A DNA stretch of 64,000 nucleotides from Prevotella sp. GTDB taxonomy: Bacteria > Bacteroidota > Bacteroidia > Bacteroidales > Bacteroidaceae. The notes under the pieces are model-generated. The model was not told where the DNA came from, made no database searches, and saw nothing but the letters and a program-made list of their open reading frames with translations. How positions within the stretch are numbered: position 1 is the first letter of the stretch; each line of letters begins with the position of its first letter. This document shows positions 33,511 to 41,641 of this stretch, one piece after another. Where the stretch lies: NCBI GenBank assembly GCA_017430675.1, contig JAFRMM010000112.1, positions 11,251-75,250 of the forward strand. Reading direction: 5' to 3'. Both the position numbers and the translations under genes were made by a program.

Positions 33511-33624
33511 GGACAGTGGACAGTAATGGACAGTAAAATTACAAGACTTATCACGCGTACCGCATGCGCGCGCAGTACCCGTGAGGCTTTTAAGGAAACT
33601 ACTGTCCATTACTGTCCACTGTCC
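33511..33624. repeat. Long inverted repeat with nested palindrome
   Basis: A 25-bp arm made of GGACAGT-type units (33511-33535) is perfectly inverted at 33600-33624. Inside, TCACGCGTAC (33551) pairs with GTACCCGTGA (33575). A minus-strand ORF crosses it but is likely a by-product. Looks like a miniature palindromic element. Confidence 0.8.
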
Positions 33625-33723
33625 ATTGAGAAGCCGTCTGATGATCTTCGTTCTTTCCATACCTGATATGATTTGGCGGCAAAGATACAAAATAAAACAA
33701 TACGTTTGCCGGAAATCCCAGAG

Positions 33724-33906
33724 TCAGGATAAACCTAAAATTTGTGGTTGCCCCCCGCCCAACGGGCTGTGGCTTTCGGGAAATACTCAATGACTATTGC
33801 AAAATAGTCATTGAGTAATTTTCCTAAAGCATTGAGTAATTTTCATTTAATACTTCTCGAAAAGTATCACTTGTTTGCCAGGGCCTGAAATATAGGTTTA
33901 TCCTGA
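33724..33906. repeat. Element-like segment with inverted ends and internal hairpin
   Basis: TCAGGATAAACCT (33724) is inverted at 33894-33906. Between them are a perfect 14-bp stem hairpin ACTCAATGACTATT-GCAA-AATAGTCATTGAGT (33785-33816) and a second copy of CATTGAGTAATTTTC (33809 and 33830). No ORF. Could be a non-autonomous mobile element or a cluster of operator sites. Confidence 0.65.
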
Positions 33907-33942
33907 GTTTGGACTTTTGGGGAAATGAAAGAAAATAATTCG

Positions 33943-33950
33943 TATCTTTG
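33943..33950 (+). promoter_or_regulatory. TAnnTTTG promoter with no clear gene
   Basis: TATCTTTG, 18 bp before a 36-codon ORF (33969-34079). Confidence 0.45.
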
Positions 33951-33968
33951 CAGCCAAATCAAAGAAGA

Positions 33969-34079
33969 ATGAACGATATGACGCATTTGACACATTTGAC
34001 AAATTATTTCAAAGAATCCTCACGCGTATCGCGCACGCACGGTACGCGTGAGAAAGTACTATATGTGGCGAGTCCATAA
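33969..34079 (+). CDS. Possible 36-residue peptide spanning a palindrome
   Basis: ATG at 33969 opens MNDMTHLTHLTNYFKESS, continues through a CG-rich palindrome (34019-34052, arms CTCACGCGTA and TACGCGTGAG) and stops at 34077. It follows a promoter, but its second half is just the palindrome in translation, so it may be non-coding. The palindrome resembles that at 33551-33584. Confidence 0.25.
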   Translation: MNDMTHLTHLTNYFKESSRVSRTHGTREKVLYVASP

Positions 34080-34235
34080 GGGCTCCTGTTGCCATTTATG
34101 AGGAAAACCCATGGCTGTGGGATCTATTGTCGGATAATTAGAAAGCAATTCCTTGATGTGGATTGTGAACCCAAAAACGTGAGTCCTTTCGAAGTCATGC
34201 CATATTGCTTTTGCCTGTTCAGATGAACGTACCTC
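34059..34235 (-). pseudogene. C-terminal remnant of an Abi-family phage-resistance protein
   Basis: A minus-strand frame of about 58 codons without a start encodes TIHIKELLSNYPTIDPTAMG followed by FPHKWQQEPLW and a stop. The pattern LLxxYPxxDxxAMGFPxxWxxEPLW is typical of the end of Abi_2 abortive-infection proteins. A TGA at 34236-34238 interrupts it and the rest of the gene is not recognisable. A decayed phage-defence gene. Confidence 0.65.
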
Positions 34236-34239
34236 TCAT

Positions 34240-34440
34240 GCTGATAGCCTCTTACGTTGATTAAGATAGTCCCTTGCAGTTGTTCGGATAATCCCTTATT
34301 AGTAGTACAAATAGTTTGTGCTTTTGGTATAAATGTTTTCTGAAAGTTCCAAATAATTTTGAGGAAAACTTGTGTGTTTAGTAAAAAAAGGATTAATTAT
34401 CATAATTTTGAGGGGGCTTATTTTGTCAATCCGAATATTA
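34240..34440. other. AT-rich gene-free segment
   Basis: No open frame of note on either strand; possibly more of the decayed Abi gene. It ends at the aroA promoter. Confidence 0.5.
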
Positions 34441-34444
34441 TGCT

Positions 34445-34452
34445 TACTTTTG
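34445..34452 (+). promoter_or_regulatory. TAnnTTTG promoter of the aroA-porX operon
   Basis: TACTTTTG with TTTG at 34422-34425, 19 bp away, matching the Bacteroidetes consensus. Confidence 0.65.
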
Positions 34453-34478
34453 CAATCGTAATTGTGTAATGAATACGA

Positions 34479-35735
34479 ATGGAACAATATAGACTGACGG
34501 CACCCAGTAGGCTGGATGCCACTATCAATCTGCCGGCTTCGAAGAGCATATCCAACCGTGCCCTGATCATCTACGCGCTCAGTGGAGGCAGGAACCTGCC
34601 CCAGAACCTCAGCGACTGCGACGATACCGAGGTGATTATCGAGGCCCTGCGCTATATGCCGAAAGAGATTAACATCAAGGCGGCAGGTACGGCTATGCGC
34701 TTCATGACCGCCTACCTCAGTGTGATGCGCGGCACCCATGTCCTGACGGGGACGGAGCGGATGAAGCACCGTCCGATAGGGATCCTGGTGGATGCGCTCA
34801 AGAAACTGGGGGCGGATATCGAATATGTGGGTGAGGCGGGCTATCCCCCTCTCAGGATCTCAGGAAAGATGCTTGAAGGCGGACTGCTGGAGATACCAGG
34901 CAACGTGAGTTCGCAGTATATCTCCGCCCTGCTGATGATCGGGCCGATGCTCAGGGAGGGCATGACGCTGAGGCTCCTGGATGACATCATCTCCAGACCC
35001 TATATAGACCTGACGCTGTGGACGATGAACGAGTTTGGCGCAGAGGCGGAATGGACGTCGGCAGACACCATCAACGTGAAGCCAAAGCCGTATAAGGACC
35101 GCAGTTACTTCATCGAGAACGACTGGAGCGGTGCCAGTTACTGGTATGAGATAGTGGCGCTGAGTGACGACCCGGAGTCGGAAATCAGACTGACAGGACT
35201 GATGGACGGTTCAAAGCAGGGTGACTCCATCACACGCTATATCTTCAGCCTGTTGGGCGTCAAGACGAAGTTCGACTCGAAGAAGGCTGGCGTCCCACAG
35301 ACCGTAACACTGAAGAAGAACGGGCGCTGCGTGCCTCGTCTGGAGTACGACTTCGTGAGTTGTCCTGACCTGGCGCAGACCTTCGTCGTGGTTTGTGCAG
35401 CGAAGAATATCCCGTTCCACTTCACAGGACTATCAACCCTGAAGATCAAGGAGACGGACCGTATCGAGGCCCTGAAGACGGAGATGCGGAAACTGGGTTA
35501 TGTGCTGAAAGAAAAGAACGGCAGTGAACTGCTATGGGACGGTGAGCGCTGCGAGCCCTCGCCTGAACAGGGCATCGACACCTACGAGGACCATCGTATG
35601 GCCCTGGCCTTTGCGCCATACGTGCTGAGGCAAGACGGACTGTTGATCAACAACCCCCACGTGGTGTCCAAGTCGTATCCGCATTTCTGGGACGACCTGC
35701 GCTTTGCTGGGTTTGGAGTAGAAAAGGTAAAATAA
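34479..35735 (+). CDS. aroA: 3-phosphoshikimate 1-carboxyvinyltransferase (EPSP synthase)
   Basis: 418 residues. Family marks are LPASKSISNRALIIYALS near the start, KAAGTAMRFMTAYL, GTERMKHRPIGILVDALKKLGADI, VSSQYISALLMIGP, and IKETDRIEALKTEMRKLG. It makes EPSP in the shikimate pathway for aromatic amino acids. A promoter lies 27 bp upstream, and the gene leads into the porW-porX cluster with 7 bp to the next start. Confidence 0.95.
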   Translation: MEQYRLTAPSRLDATINLPASKSISNRALIIYALSGGRNLPQNLSDCDDTEVIIEALRYMPKEINIKAAGTAMRFMTAYLSVMRGTHVLTGTERMKHRPIGILVDALKKLGADIEYVGEAGYPPLRISGKMLEGGLLEIPGNVSSQYISALLMIGPMLREGMTLRLLDDIISRPYIDLTLWTMNEFGAEAEWTSADTINVKPKPYKDRSYFIENDWSGASYWYEIVALSDDPESEIRLTGLMDGSKQGDSITRYIFSLLGVKTKFDSKKAGVPQTVTLKKNGRCVPRLEYDFVSCPDLAQTFVVVCAAKNIPFHFTGLSTLKIKETDRIEALKTEMRKLGYVLKEKNGSELLWDGERCEPSPEQGIDTYEDHRMALAFAPYVLRQDGLLINNPHVVSKSYPHFWDDLRFAGFGVEKVK

Positions 35736-35742
35736 TAAATAG

Positions 35743-35940
35743 GTGACTTTTGCGTTTGTATGTATAGGGATGCTGGTGGCATTGGGCGTGATTGCCCTGG
35801 TGGCCAACCGTTTCGACAAGGGTGAGGACACCATCGTTACTGGTCACGACTGTTCGACCTGCACAGCCGCCGACGAGGGGGAATGCAAGATCCACTGTCT
35901 CCTGGAAGAGAAGAAAAAGAAAGCGAAGCATGACGCATAA
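35743..35940 (+). CDS. Small Cys-rich membrane protein between aroA and porW
   Basis: 65 residues: one membrane helix (FVCIGMLVALGVIALVA), then a soluble tail with HDCSTCTAADEGECKIHC, four Cys and two His spaced like a metal or Fe-S site, and a basic end (EEKKKKAKHDA). It starts with GTG at 35743 and overlaps porW by 11 bp. No family recognised with certainty. Its conserved-looking cysteines and its place ahead of a T9SS gene make it a candidate accessory factor. Confidence 0.7.
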   Translation: MTFAFVCIGMLVALGVIALVANRFDKGEDTIVTGHDCSTCTAADEGECKIHCLLEEKKKKAKHDA

Positions 35941-38893
35941 GGGCAGACATACCGTCATTTTTTTCCTTTGCACGATGGGTCTCATCGCGCTTCTGACAGC
36001 CTGCTCGACCAAGAAGAACACGGCCAACACCCGTTGGTGGCACTCCTTCAATGCCCGCTATAACACCTATTTCAATGGCTCTCAGGCTTTTATCGACGGT
36101 AATCTGGAGAAGGAGAAGGGCAACAAGGACAACTATACGGAACTGATCCCCCTGTATATGGTGGGCAACAAGCAGAGCCGTGATCTCGGCAAGGGCCAGT
36201 ATGACCGTGCCATCGAGAAGAGTGAGAAGGCCATCCGTCTGCACAGCATCAAGGCGAAGCCAGAATGGAAAAGCAGCAAGGCGAAGACGGCCAAGGACCG
36301 CGAGTGGCTGGGGCGCAGGGAGTATAACCCCTTCCTGTGGAGGGCGTGGATGCTGTTGGGTAAGGCACAGTTCCAGAAAGGTGCCTTCGACGAGGCTGCC
36401 GCCACCTTCTCTTATATGACGCGCCTCTACCAGACACAGCCCATGCAGAGCGGACTGGCCAGGGCATGGCTCGCCAAATGCTATACGGAACTCGGCTGGA
36501 TGTACGATGCGGAGGACGTGATCCGCAACATGAGCCGTGACTCGATGGATTTCCGTGCCGTGAAGGACTGGGATTATACCTACGCCGACTACTATATCCG
36601 CAGCGGTGAGTACGAGAAGGCCGTACCCTACCTGCGGAAAGCCATCAGCCACGAACGGCGCAAGGTGCAGAGGGCCAGGGAGTGGTTCCTCATGGGACAG
36701 ATAGAAAGTCTGCTAGGGCATCGGGAACAGGCTTACAGGGCCTACAGGAAGGTGGTGGCCTGCCATCCGCCCTACGAACTGGAGTTCAACGCCCGTATCG
36801 CCCAGACAGAAGTGATGGCAGAGGGTAATGCCAAGCAGATGATCGGCCGTCTGAAGCGCATGGCTGCTGATGACAATAACGCGGAGTATCTCGACCAGGT
36901 ATATTACGCCATCGGCAATATCCACCTGATGCAGAAAGACACGTTGCTGGCCATTGCCGCCTATGAGAAAGGCAACGAGAAATCGGTGAGGAACGGTATC
37001 GAGAAGGGTGTGCTTCTGCTGACCCTGGGAAACCTGTACTGGCAGCGGGAACAGTTCAACGATGCCCAGCGCTGCTATGGTGAGGCCATCGGACTGCTTG
37101 ACAAGGAGCGCCCTGACTACGAGGAACTGTCAGACCGTTCGAAGGTCCTCGACGAACTGGTGCCCTATACGGATGCCATCCACCTGCAGGACTCCCTGCT
37201 GGAACTCTCCACCATGCCTGAGGCAGAGATGCTGGCGGCCATCGACAGGGTCATCGATGCCCTGAAGAAGAAGGAGAAAGAAGAGCGCGATGCACAACGG
37301 ATCGCGGAGGTGGAACAGGCGCAGCAGGAGCGACAGGCAATGGGCAGCCAACCCATGAACAACCAGCCCGCAGCCCCCGTGGCACAGCAGCAGGGCAACG
37401 GACAGTGGTACTTCTATAATCCCGTGGTCGTGAACCAGGGAAAGACGGCTTTCCAACGGCTCTGGGGAAAGCGTGAGAACAAGGACAACTGGCAGCGTAT
37501 CAACCAGACGGTGGTCTCCATGCCAGACCAGGAGGAAGAGACGGAGATGCAGGGCGATCAGGACGATCTGCCCATGGCAGAAGACTCCCTGGGGGTGGAG
37601 ATGCCAGACAGCATCGGTGCACCAGCAGAGCCGGACTCCATCTCCAACGATCCCCATGAACGGGAATACTATCTGGCGCAGATCCCCTTCTCCGAAGATC
37701 AGAAAGCCGCCTGTCATGAGATCATCAAAGACGGCCTGTTCCATGCTGGCATCATCTTCAAGGACAAACTCAACAACCTGTCCCTCAGCGAGAAAAACCT
37801 GACGCGACTGACGGGGAACTACAACGATTACGAGTATATGGACGAGGCGTGGTATCACCTGTTCCTGCTCTATTCCCTCCAAGGCAGGAGACAGGAGGCG
37901 GATAATTGTCTCATCCACCTGAAGAGCGAGCATCCGGAGAGTGACTGGACGATCCTGCTGACCAATCCTTACTTCGAGGAGAATGCCCGTTTCGGTGAAC
38001 AGATCGAGGACTCGCTATACGCTGCCACATACGAGGCCTTCAAGAACGACAATCACGACATGGTGAGAGCCAACGCCCGACTGTCGGCGGAGCGCTTCCC
38101 CCTGGGAGAGAACAGGGCGAAGTTTCTCTTCATCGATGGTCTCAGCCAGTTGAATGACGGCGATGGCGACGGCTGCATAGAGCGCCTGAAGGAAGTGGTG
38201 GAGAAATATCCTGACAGTGAGGTGACGGAACTGGCTGGCATGATCATCAAGGGTGTGCAGGAAGGGCGCAGGCTCCACGGTGGCAAGTTCGACATCGGCG
38301 ATATCTGGTCACGGCGCGACATTACCCTCTCCGCCGACTCTACGGGTACTATCGAACTCAGTGCAGAGCGCAATGACAACTTCATGTTCATCCTGGCCTA
38401 TGAGCCTGACTCCGTGAACGAGAACCAACTGCTGTTTGAGTTGGCACGCTATAACTTCACCAACTTCCTCGTGCGCAACTTCGACATCCAGTTGGACGAG
38501 GACAACGGGCTTCACAGGATGCGTGTCAGCGGGTTCCTCAGTTACGACGAGGCTCTGCAATATGCGCGTCAGTTGTATGCTGACAATGCGATGGCAGACT
38601 GGCTGAAGCCCTGTCGCAGCCTGATTATCGGCGAGAAGAACCTGGCATTGATAGGCACGAGGTTCAGTTACGAGGATTATCAGCAGTTCTACGAGGATAC
38701 TTTCGTGCCGATGGAGGTCAGTAAACAACAGTTGCTGACGGAGCCTAGCGACGTGGAGATTCTCGACCCAGAGGACTTCGGAACTACTGAGGAAGAATCG
38801 TCGGAGAACGGGGAGGACGACGAGGATGATGATTTGTTCCCCACTCAGCAGCCGAAGGTGCAGGACTTCGACTTCGGAGATGACTTCTGGTAA
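35930..38893 (+). CDS. porW: PorW/SprE-like T9SS lipoprotein
   Basis: 987 residues. The lipoprotein signal ends at C25 (IALLTACSTKK), followed by NTRWWHSFNARYNTYFNGSQAFIDG, characteristic of PorW/SprE. TPR-type helices fill most of 40-480; a low-complexity Gln/Glu/Asp-rich linker spans about 450-580; more TPRs follow; and the acidic C-terminus ends DFDFGDDFW. PorW links the motor and outer-membrane parts of the type IX secretion system. I place the start at 35930; codons upstream in the same frame belong to the overlapping small gene. porX follows 26 bp later. Confidence 0.88.
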   Translation: MTHKGRHTVIFFLCTMGLIALLTACSTKKNTANTRWWHSFNARYNTYFNGSQAFIDGNLEKEKGNKDNYTELIPLYMVGNKQSRDLGKGQYDRAIEKSEKAIRLHSIKAKPEWKSSKAKTAKDREWLGRREYNPFLWRAWMLLGKAQFQKGAFDEAAATFSYMTRLYQTQPMQSGLARAWLAKCYTELGWMYDAEDVIRNMSRDSMDFRAVKDWDYTYADYYIRSGEYEKAVPYLRKAISHERRKVQRAREWFLMGQIESLLGHREQAYRAYRKVVACHPPYELEFNARIAQTEVMAEGNAKQMIGRLKRMAADDNNAEYLDQVYYAIGNIHLMQKDTLLAIAAYEKGNEKSVRNGIEKGVLLLTLGNLYWQREQFNDAQRCYGEAIGLLDKERPDYEELSDRSKVLDELVPYTDAIHLQDSLLELSTMPEAEMLAAIDRVIDALKKKEKEERDAQRIAEVEQAQQERQAMGSQPMNNQPAAPVAQQQGNGQWYFYNPVVVNQGKTAFQRLWGKRENKDNWQRINQTVVSMPDQEEETEMQGDQDDLPMAEDSLGVEMPDSIGAPAEPDSISNDPHEREYYLAQIPFSEDQKAACHEIIKDGLFHAGIIFKDKLNNLSLSEKNLTRLTGNYNDYEYMDEAWYHLFLLYSLQGRRQEADNCLIHLKSEHPESDWTILLTNPYFEENARFGEQIEDSLYAATYEAFKNDNHDMVRANARLSAERFPLGENRAKFLFIDGLSQLNDGDGDGCIERLKEVVEKYPDSEVTELAGMIIKGVQEGRRLHGGKFDIGDIWSRRDITLSADSTGTIELSAERNDNFMFILAYEPDSVNENQLLFELARYNFTNFLVRNFDIQLDEDNGLHRMRVSGFLSYDEALQYARQLYADNAMADWLKPCRSLIIGEKNLALIGTRFSYEDYQQFYEDTFVPMEVSKQQLLTEPSDVEILDPEDFGTTEEESSENGEDDEDDDLFPTQQPKVQDFDFGDDFW

Positions 38894-38919
38894 AGATAAA
38901 AATGTAAAAAAGTAAGGAT

Positions 38920-40494
38920 ATGACCAACGGATTATTATTGTGGGTAGATGACGAGATAGAACAGTTGAAGGCGCACCTGATGTTCCTCGAAAAGAAGGGC
39001 TATGAGGTGGTGACCGTCAGCAACGGCACCGATGCCATCGACCTGTGCAGGGAGCGCAACTTCGACCTGGTGCTGCTCGACGAGCAGATGCCAGGCATCA
39101 GCGGACTGGAGACCCTGCAGAAGATGAAGGAACTACAGCCCTCACTCCCTGTCGTCATGGTGACGAAGAGCGAGGAGGAGAACATTATGGAACAGGCCAT
39201 CGGCCAGAAGATTGCCGACTACCTCATCAAACCCGTCAATCCCAACCAGATCCTGTTGGCCCTGAAGAAGAATATCCACCGCAGGGAGATAGAGACGGAG
39301 GTCACGCAGAGCCAGTATCAGCAGAATTTCCAGCAGATAGCCATGCAGATCCAGGACTGTCGCACGTGGAAGGACTGGGCAGACGTCTATAAGCGTCTGG
39401 TGCACTGGGAACTGGAACTGAGTGCCACGGACAGCAGCATGACGGAGATGTTGCAGATGCAGAAGGAAGATGCGAACAACGGCTTCGCCAAGTTCGTCAG
39501 GAAGAACTATCTGGATTGGGTGGCTGACATAGAGGCCCATAGGATGGAGGCCGATGATCTGCGTCCGATGTTGTCGCCAGAGGTTTTCAAGCGCGAGGTG
39601 TTCCCCCTGCTGAACGAGGGTAGGAAGGTGTTCCTCGTGGTGCTCGACAACTTCCGCTACGACCAGTGGCGGATGCTCGCCAATGAGATCAGCGAACAAT
39701 TCGACATTGACGAGGACCTGTACTATAGCATCCTGCCTACGGCTACCCAGTATGCCCGTAATGCCATCTTCAGCGGTCTGATGCCGAACAAGATCGCCCA
39801 GATGTTCCCTGACCTCTGGGTGGATGAAGACGAGGAGGAAGGCAAGAACCTGAATGAAGCCCCACTTATCCAGACGCAGTTCGAGAGATACCGCAGGAAG
39901 AACACGTTCTCCTATCATAAGGTGAACAACTCAGCAGATGCCGACAGATTCATGCAGCAGTTTAATACGTTGGAGAAGAACGACCTGAACGTTGTCGTCT
40001 TCAACTTTATCGACATGCTCAGTCACGCCCGTACGGAGTCGAGGATGGTGCGCGAACTGGCCAACAGTGAGAGCGCCTACAGAAGCATCACGCTCTCCTG
40101 GTTCCGTCATTCCGTGATCTCAGACTTCTTCAAGTTAGTGGCCCAGACAGACTGTACTGTCATCGTCACTACCGATCATGGCAGTATCCGCTGTACCCAG
40201 CCAGTGAAGATCATCGGCGACAGGAACACGAATACCAACCTGCGCTATAAGTTGGGTAAGAACCTGGCCTATGATGACAAGAGCCTCTATGTCATCAAGG
40301 AGCCTCAGAAGGCCCAGTTGCCTACGCCCAACCTCTCCACCAGTTATGTCTTTGCCACGGGCGACTCGTTCTTCGCCTATCCCAACAACTATAATTATTA
40401 CGTGTCCTACTATCGTGACACCTTCCAGCATGGTGGTATCTCGATGGAGGAGATGATCGTGCCCGTCATTACGCTGAAAGGAAAGAAAAGGTGA
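38920..40494 (+). CDS. porX: PorX: response regulator with PglZ domain
   Basis: 524 residues. The receiver domain occupies 1-120, with acidic D10/D11, phospho-acceptor D54 (LVLLDEQMPG) and the Lys of YLIKPVNP. A helical linker (120-200) leads to a PglZ/alkaline-phosphatase-like domain with VVLDNFRYDQW, FNFIDMLSHARTES, and IVTTDHGS. This is PorX, which regulates T9SS genes and was shown in relatives to act as a nucleotide-hydrolysing enzyme. The cognate kinase PorY is not in the window. tsaE follows 6 bp after. Confidence 0.9.
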   Translation: MTNGLLLWVDDEIEQLKAHLMFLEKKGYEVVTVSNGTDAIDLCRERNFDLVLLDEQMPGISGLETLQKMKELQPSLPVVMVTKSEEENIMEQAIGQKIADYLIKPVNPNQILLALKKNIHRREIETEVTQSQYQQNFQQIAMQIQDCRTWKDWADVYKRLVHWELELSATDSSMTEMLQMQKEDANNGFAKFVRKNYLDWVADIEAHRMEADDLRPMLSPEVFKREVFPLLNEGRKVFLVVLDNFRYDQWRMLANEISEQFDIDEDLYYSILPTATQYARNAIFSGLMPNKIAQMFPDLWVDEDEEEGKNLNEAPLIQTQFERYRRKNTFSYHKVNNSADADRFMQQFNTLEKNDLNVVVFNFIDMLSHARTESRMVRELANSESAYRSITLSWFRHSVISDFFKLVAQTDCTVIVTTDHGSIRCTQPVKIIGDRNTNTNLRYKLGKNLAYDDKSLYVIKEPQKAQLPTPNLSTSYVFATGDSFFAYPNNYNYYVSYYRDTFQHGGISMEEMIVPVITLKGKKR

Positions 40495-40500
40495 GATTAT

Positions 40501-40911
40501 ATGGAAATAAGAATTGAGAGTTTAGAACAGATACGTGATGCGGCACGGGAGTTTGTCGCAGAGATGGGAGACCGTAAGGTATTTGCCTTCTACGGCAGTA
40601 TGGGAGCGGGTAAGACCACGTTTGTCAAGGCCGTTTGTGAGGAGTTGGGCGTTGAGGATGTCATTACCTCTCCAACTTTCGCCATTATCAATGAATACCA
40701 TGCCCCGCAGTGTGTCATCTACCATTTCGACTTCTATCGTATCAAGAAGTTGGAGGAAGTCTATGACATGGGTTACGAAGACTATTTCTACAGTGGTGCC
40801 CTCTGCTTCATCGAGTGGCCGGAACTCATTGAGGAACTGCTGCCCGAAGATGCCGTGAAGGTCCATATCCGTGAGAATGAAAACGGTTCTCGCACCGTCT
40901 CCATATCATAG
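40501..40911 (+). CDS. tsaE: tRNA threonylcarbamoyladenosine biosynthesis ATPase
   Basis: 136 residues. The Walker A motif [16 protein letters not shown] lies near residue 30, followed by [21 protein letters not shown] and [13 protein letters not shown], all typical of TsaE (YjeE). It works with TsaB/TsaD to make t6A in tRNAs reading ANN codons. It closes the aroA-porW-porX-tsaE operon and is followed by a terminator. Confidence 0.93.
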   Translation: MEIRIESLEQIRDAAREFVAEMGDRKVFAFYGSMGAGKTTFVKAVCEELGVEDVITSPTFAIINEYHAPQCVIYHFDFYRIKKLEEVYDMGYEDYFYSGALCFIEWPELIEELLPEDAVKVHIRENENGSRTVSIS

Positions 40912-40912
40912 A

Positions 40913-40940
40913 AAGAGGTGAGCGTTGATGCTCACCTCTT
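40913..40940 (+). terminator. Bidirectional terminator after tsaE
   Basis: AAGAGGTGAGC pairs perfectly with GCTCACCTCTT around GTTGAT, between convergent genes. Confidence 0.8.
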
Positions 40941-40943
40941 GTC

Positions 40944-41267
40944 TTACAGGTTCTGCTCTTGGAAATCCAGGTCAGCCTGAACGATGAAGAACACTTCCTC
41001 AGGATTGAAAGAAGAACTGAAACCTTCTTCTTTGGCCCGTTTGCAGACATGTTCGGCTACGGCCTCCATGTCGATGTCGATCTCCTCGTCGCTACTCTCC
41101 AGGATACCGCTCGTGTAGTAATAATCGACAATGAGATCCATCATATAGAGGATATCCTTGTCGCTATAGTACTTCTTCAGATCCGTTGGCAGTTGGGTAC
41201 GGATGAATGCCAGTTCCCGCTTGTTCTCTTCTTCGTCCAGACGGATCTCTTCGTCAAGGCTTGCCAT
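40944..41267 (-). CDS. Conserved hypothetical acidic protein
   Basis: 107 residues, very acidic at the N-terminus (MASLDEEIRLDEEENKRELAFIRTQLP) with helices around DILYMMDLIVDYYYTSGILES and AVAEHVCKRAKEEGF. It looks like a short Bacteroidetes-conserved protein of unknown function. It begins 1 bp after the trxA stop, so it is in the dnaE-trxA transcript. Confidence 0.7.
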   Translation of the reverse strand: MASLDEEIRLDEEENKRELAFIRTQLPTDLKKYYSDKDILYMMDLIVDYYYTSGILESSDEEIDIDMEAVAEHVCKRAKEEGFSSSFNPEEVFFIVQADLDFQEQNL

Positions 41268-41268
41268 C

Positions 41269-41583
41269 TCAGATCAGGGCTTTGAATTTCTCCTCCAATT
41301 TGGGCTTGGGCTGGTAACCGATCAGTTTATCGACCACCTCGCCGTTCTTGAAGAACAGGATGGTGGGAATGTTGCGGATACCAAACTCGGCGGCCAGATC
41401 CTCATTATCCTCCACATCGCACTTGCCGACGACCAGTTTGCCGTCATATTCCTGTGCCAACTCAGCAATGATGGGAGCCAGCATACGGCAGGGACCGCAC
41501 CAGGTTGCCCAGAAATCCACTACTAAAGGCTTGTCGCCTGCTTTCAAACCCGCAAAATTCTCATTTGTGATTGTTACTTCCAT
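41269..41583 (-). CDS. trxA: Thioredoxin
   Basis: 104 residues with the WATWCGPCR active site (C29, C32), VGKCDVEDNEDLAAEFGIRNIPTILFFKNG and the cis-Pro in NIPT. Cytoplasmic disulfide reductant. I start at 41583 (MEVTITNENF), not the upstream in-frame ATG, because thioredoxins begin there. It follows dnaE by 58 bp. Confidence 0.96.
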   Translation of the reverse strand: MEVTITNENFAGLKAGDKPLVVDFWATWCGPCRMLAPIIAELAQEYDGKLVVGKCDVEDNEDLAAEFGIRNIPTILFFKNGEVVDKLIGYQPKPKLEEKFKALI

Positions 41584-41641
41584 CTTCTTTTTGTTTAAAG
41601 TGAATACTATGTTTATGTCCAGTCTTGCAAATAGTGTGCCA

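Noticed and set aside
33469..33690. 73-codon minus-strand ORF with promoter-like TATCTTTG upstream
   Set aside because: Its sequence is the translation of the inverted repeat at 33511-33624; no sign of selection for protein.
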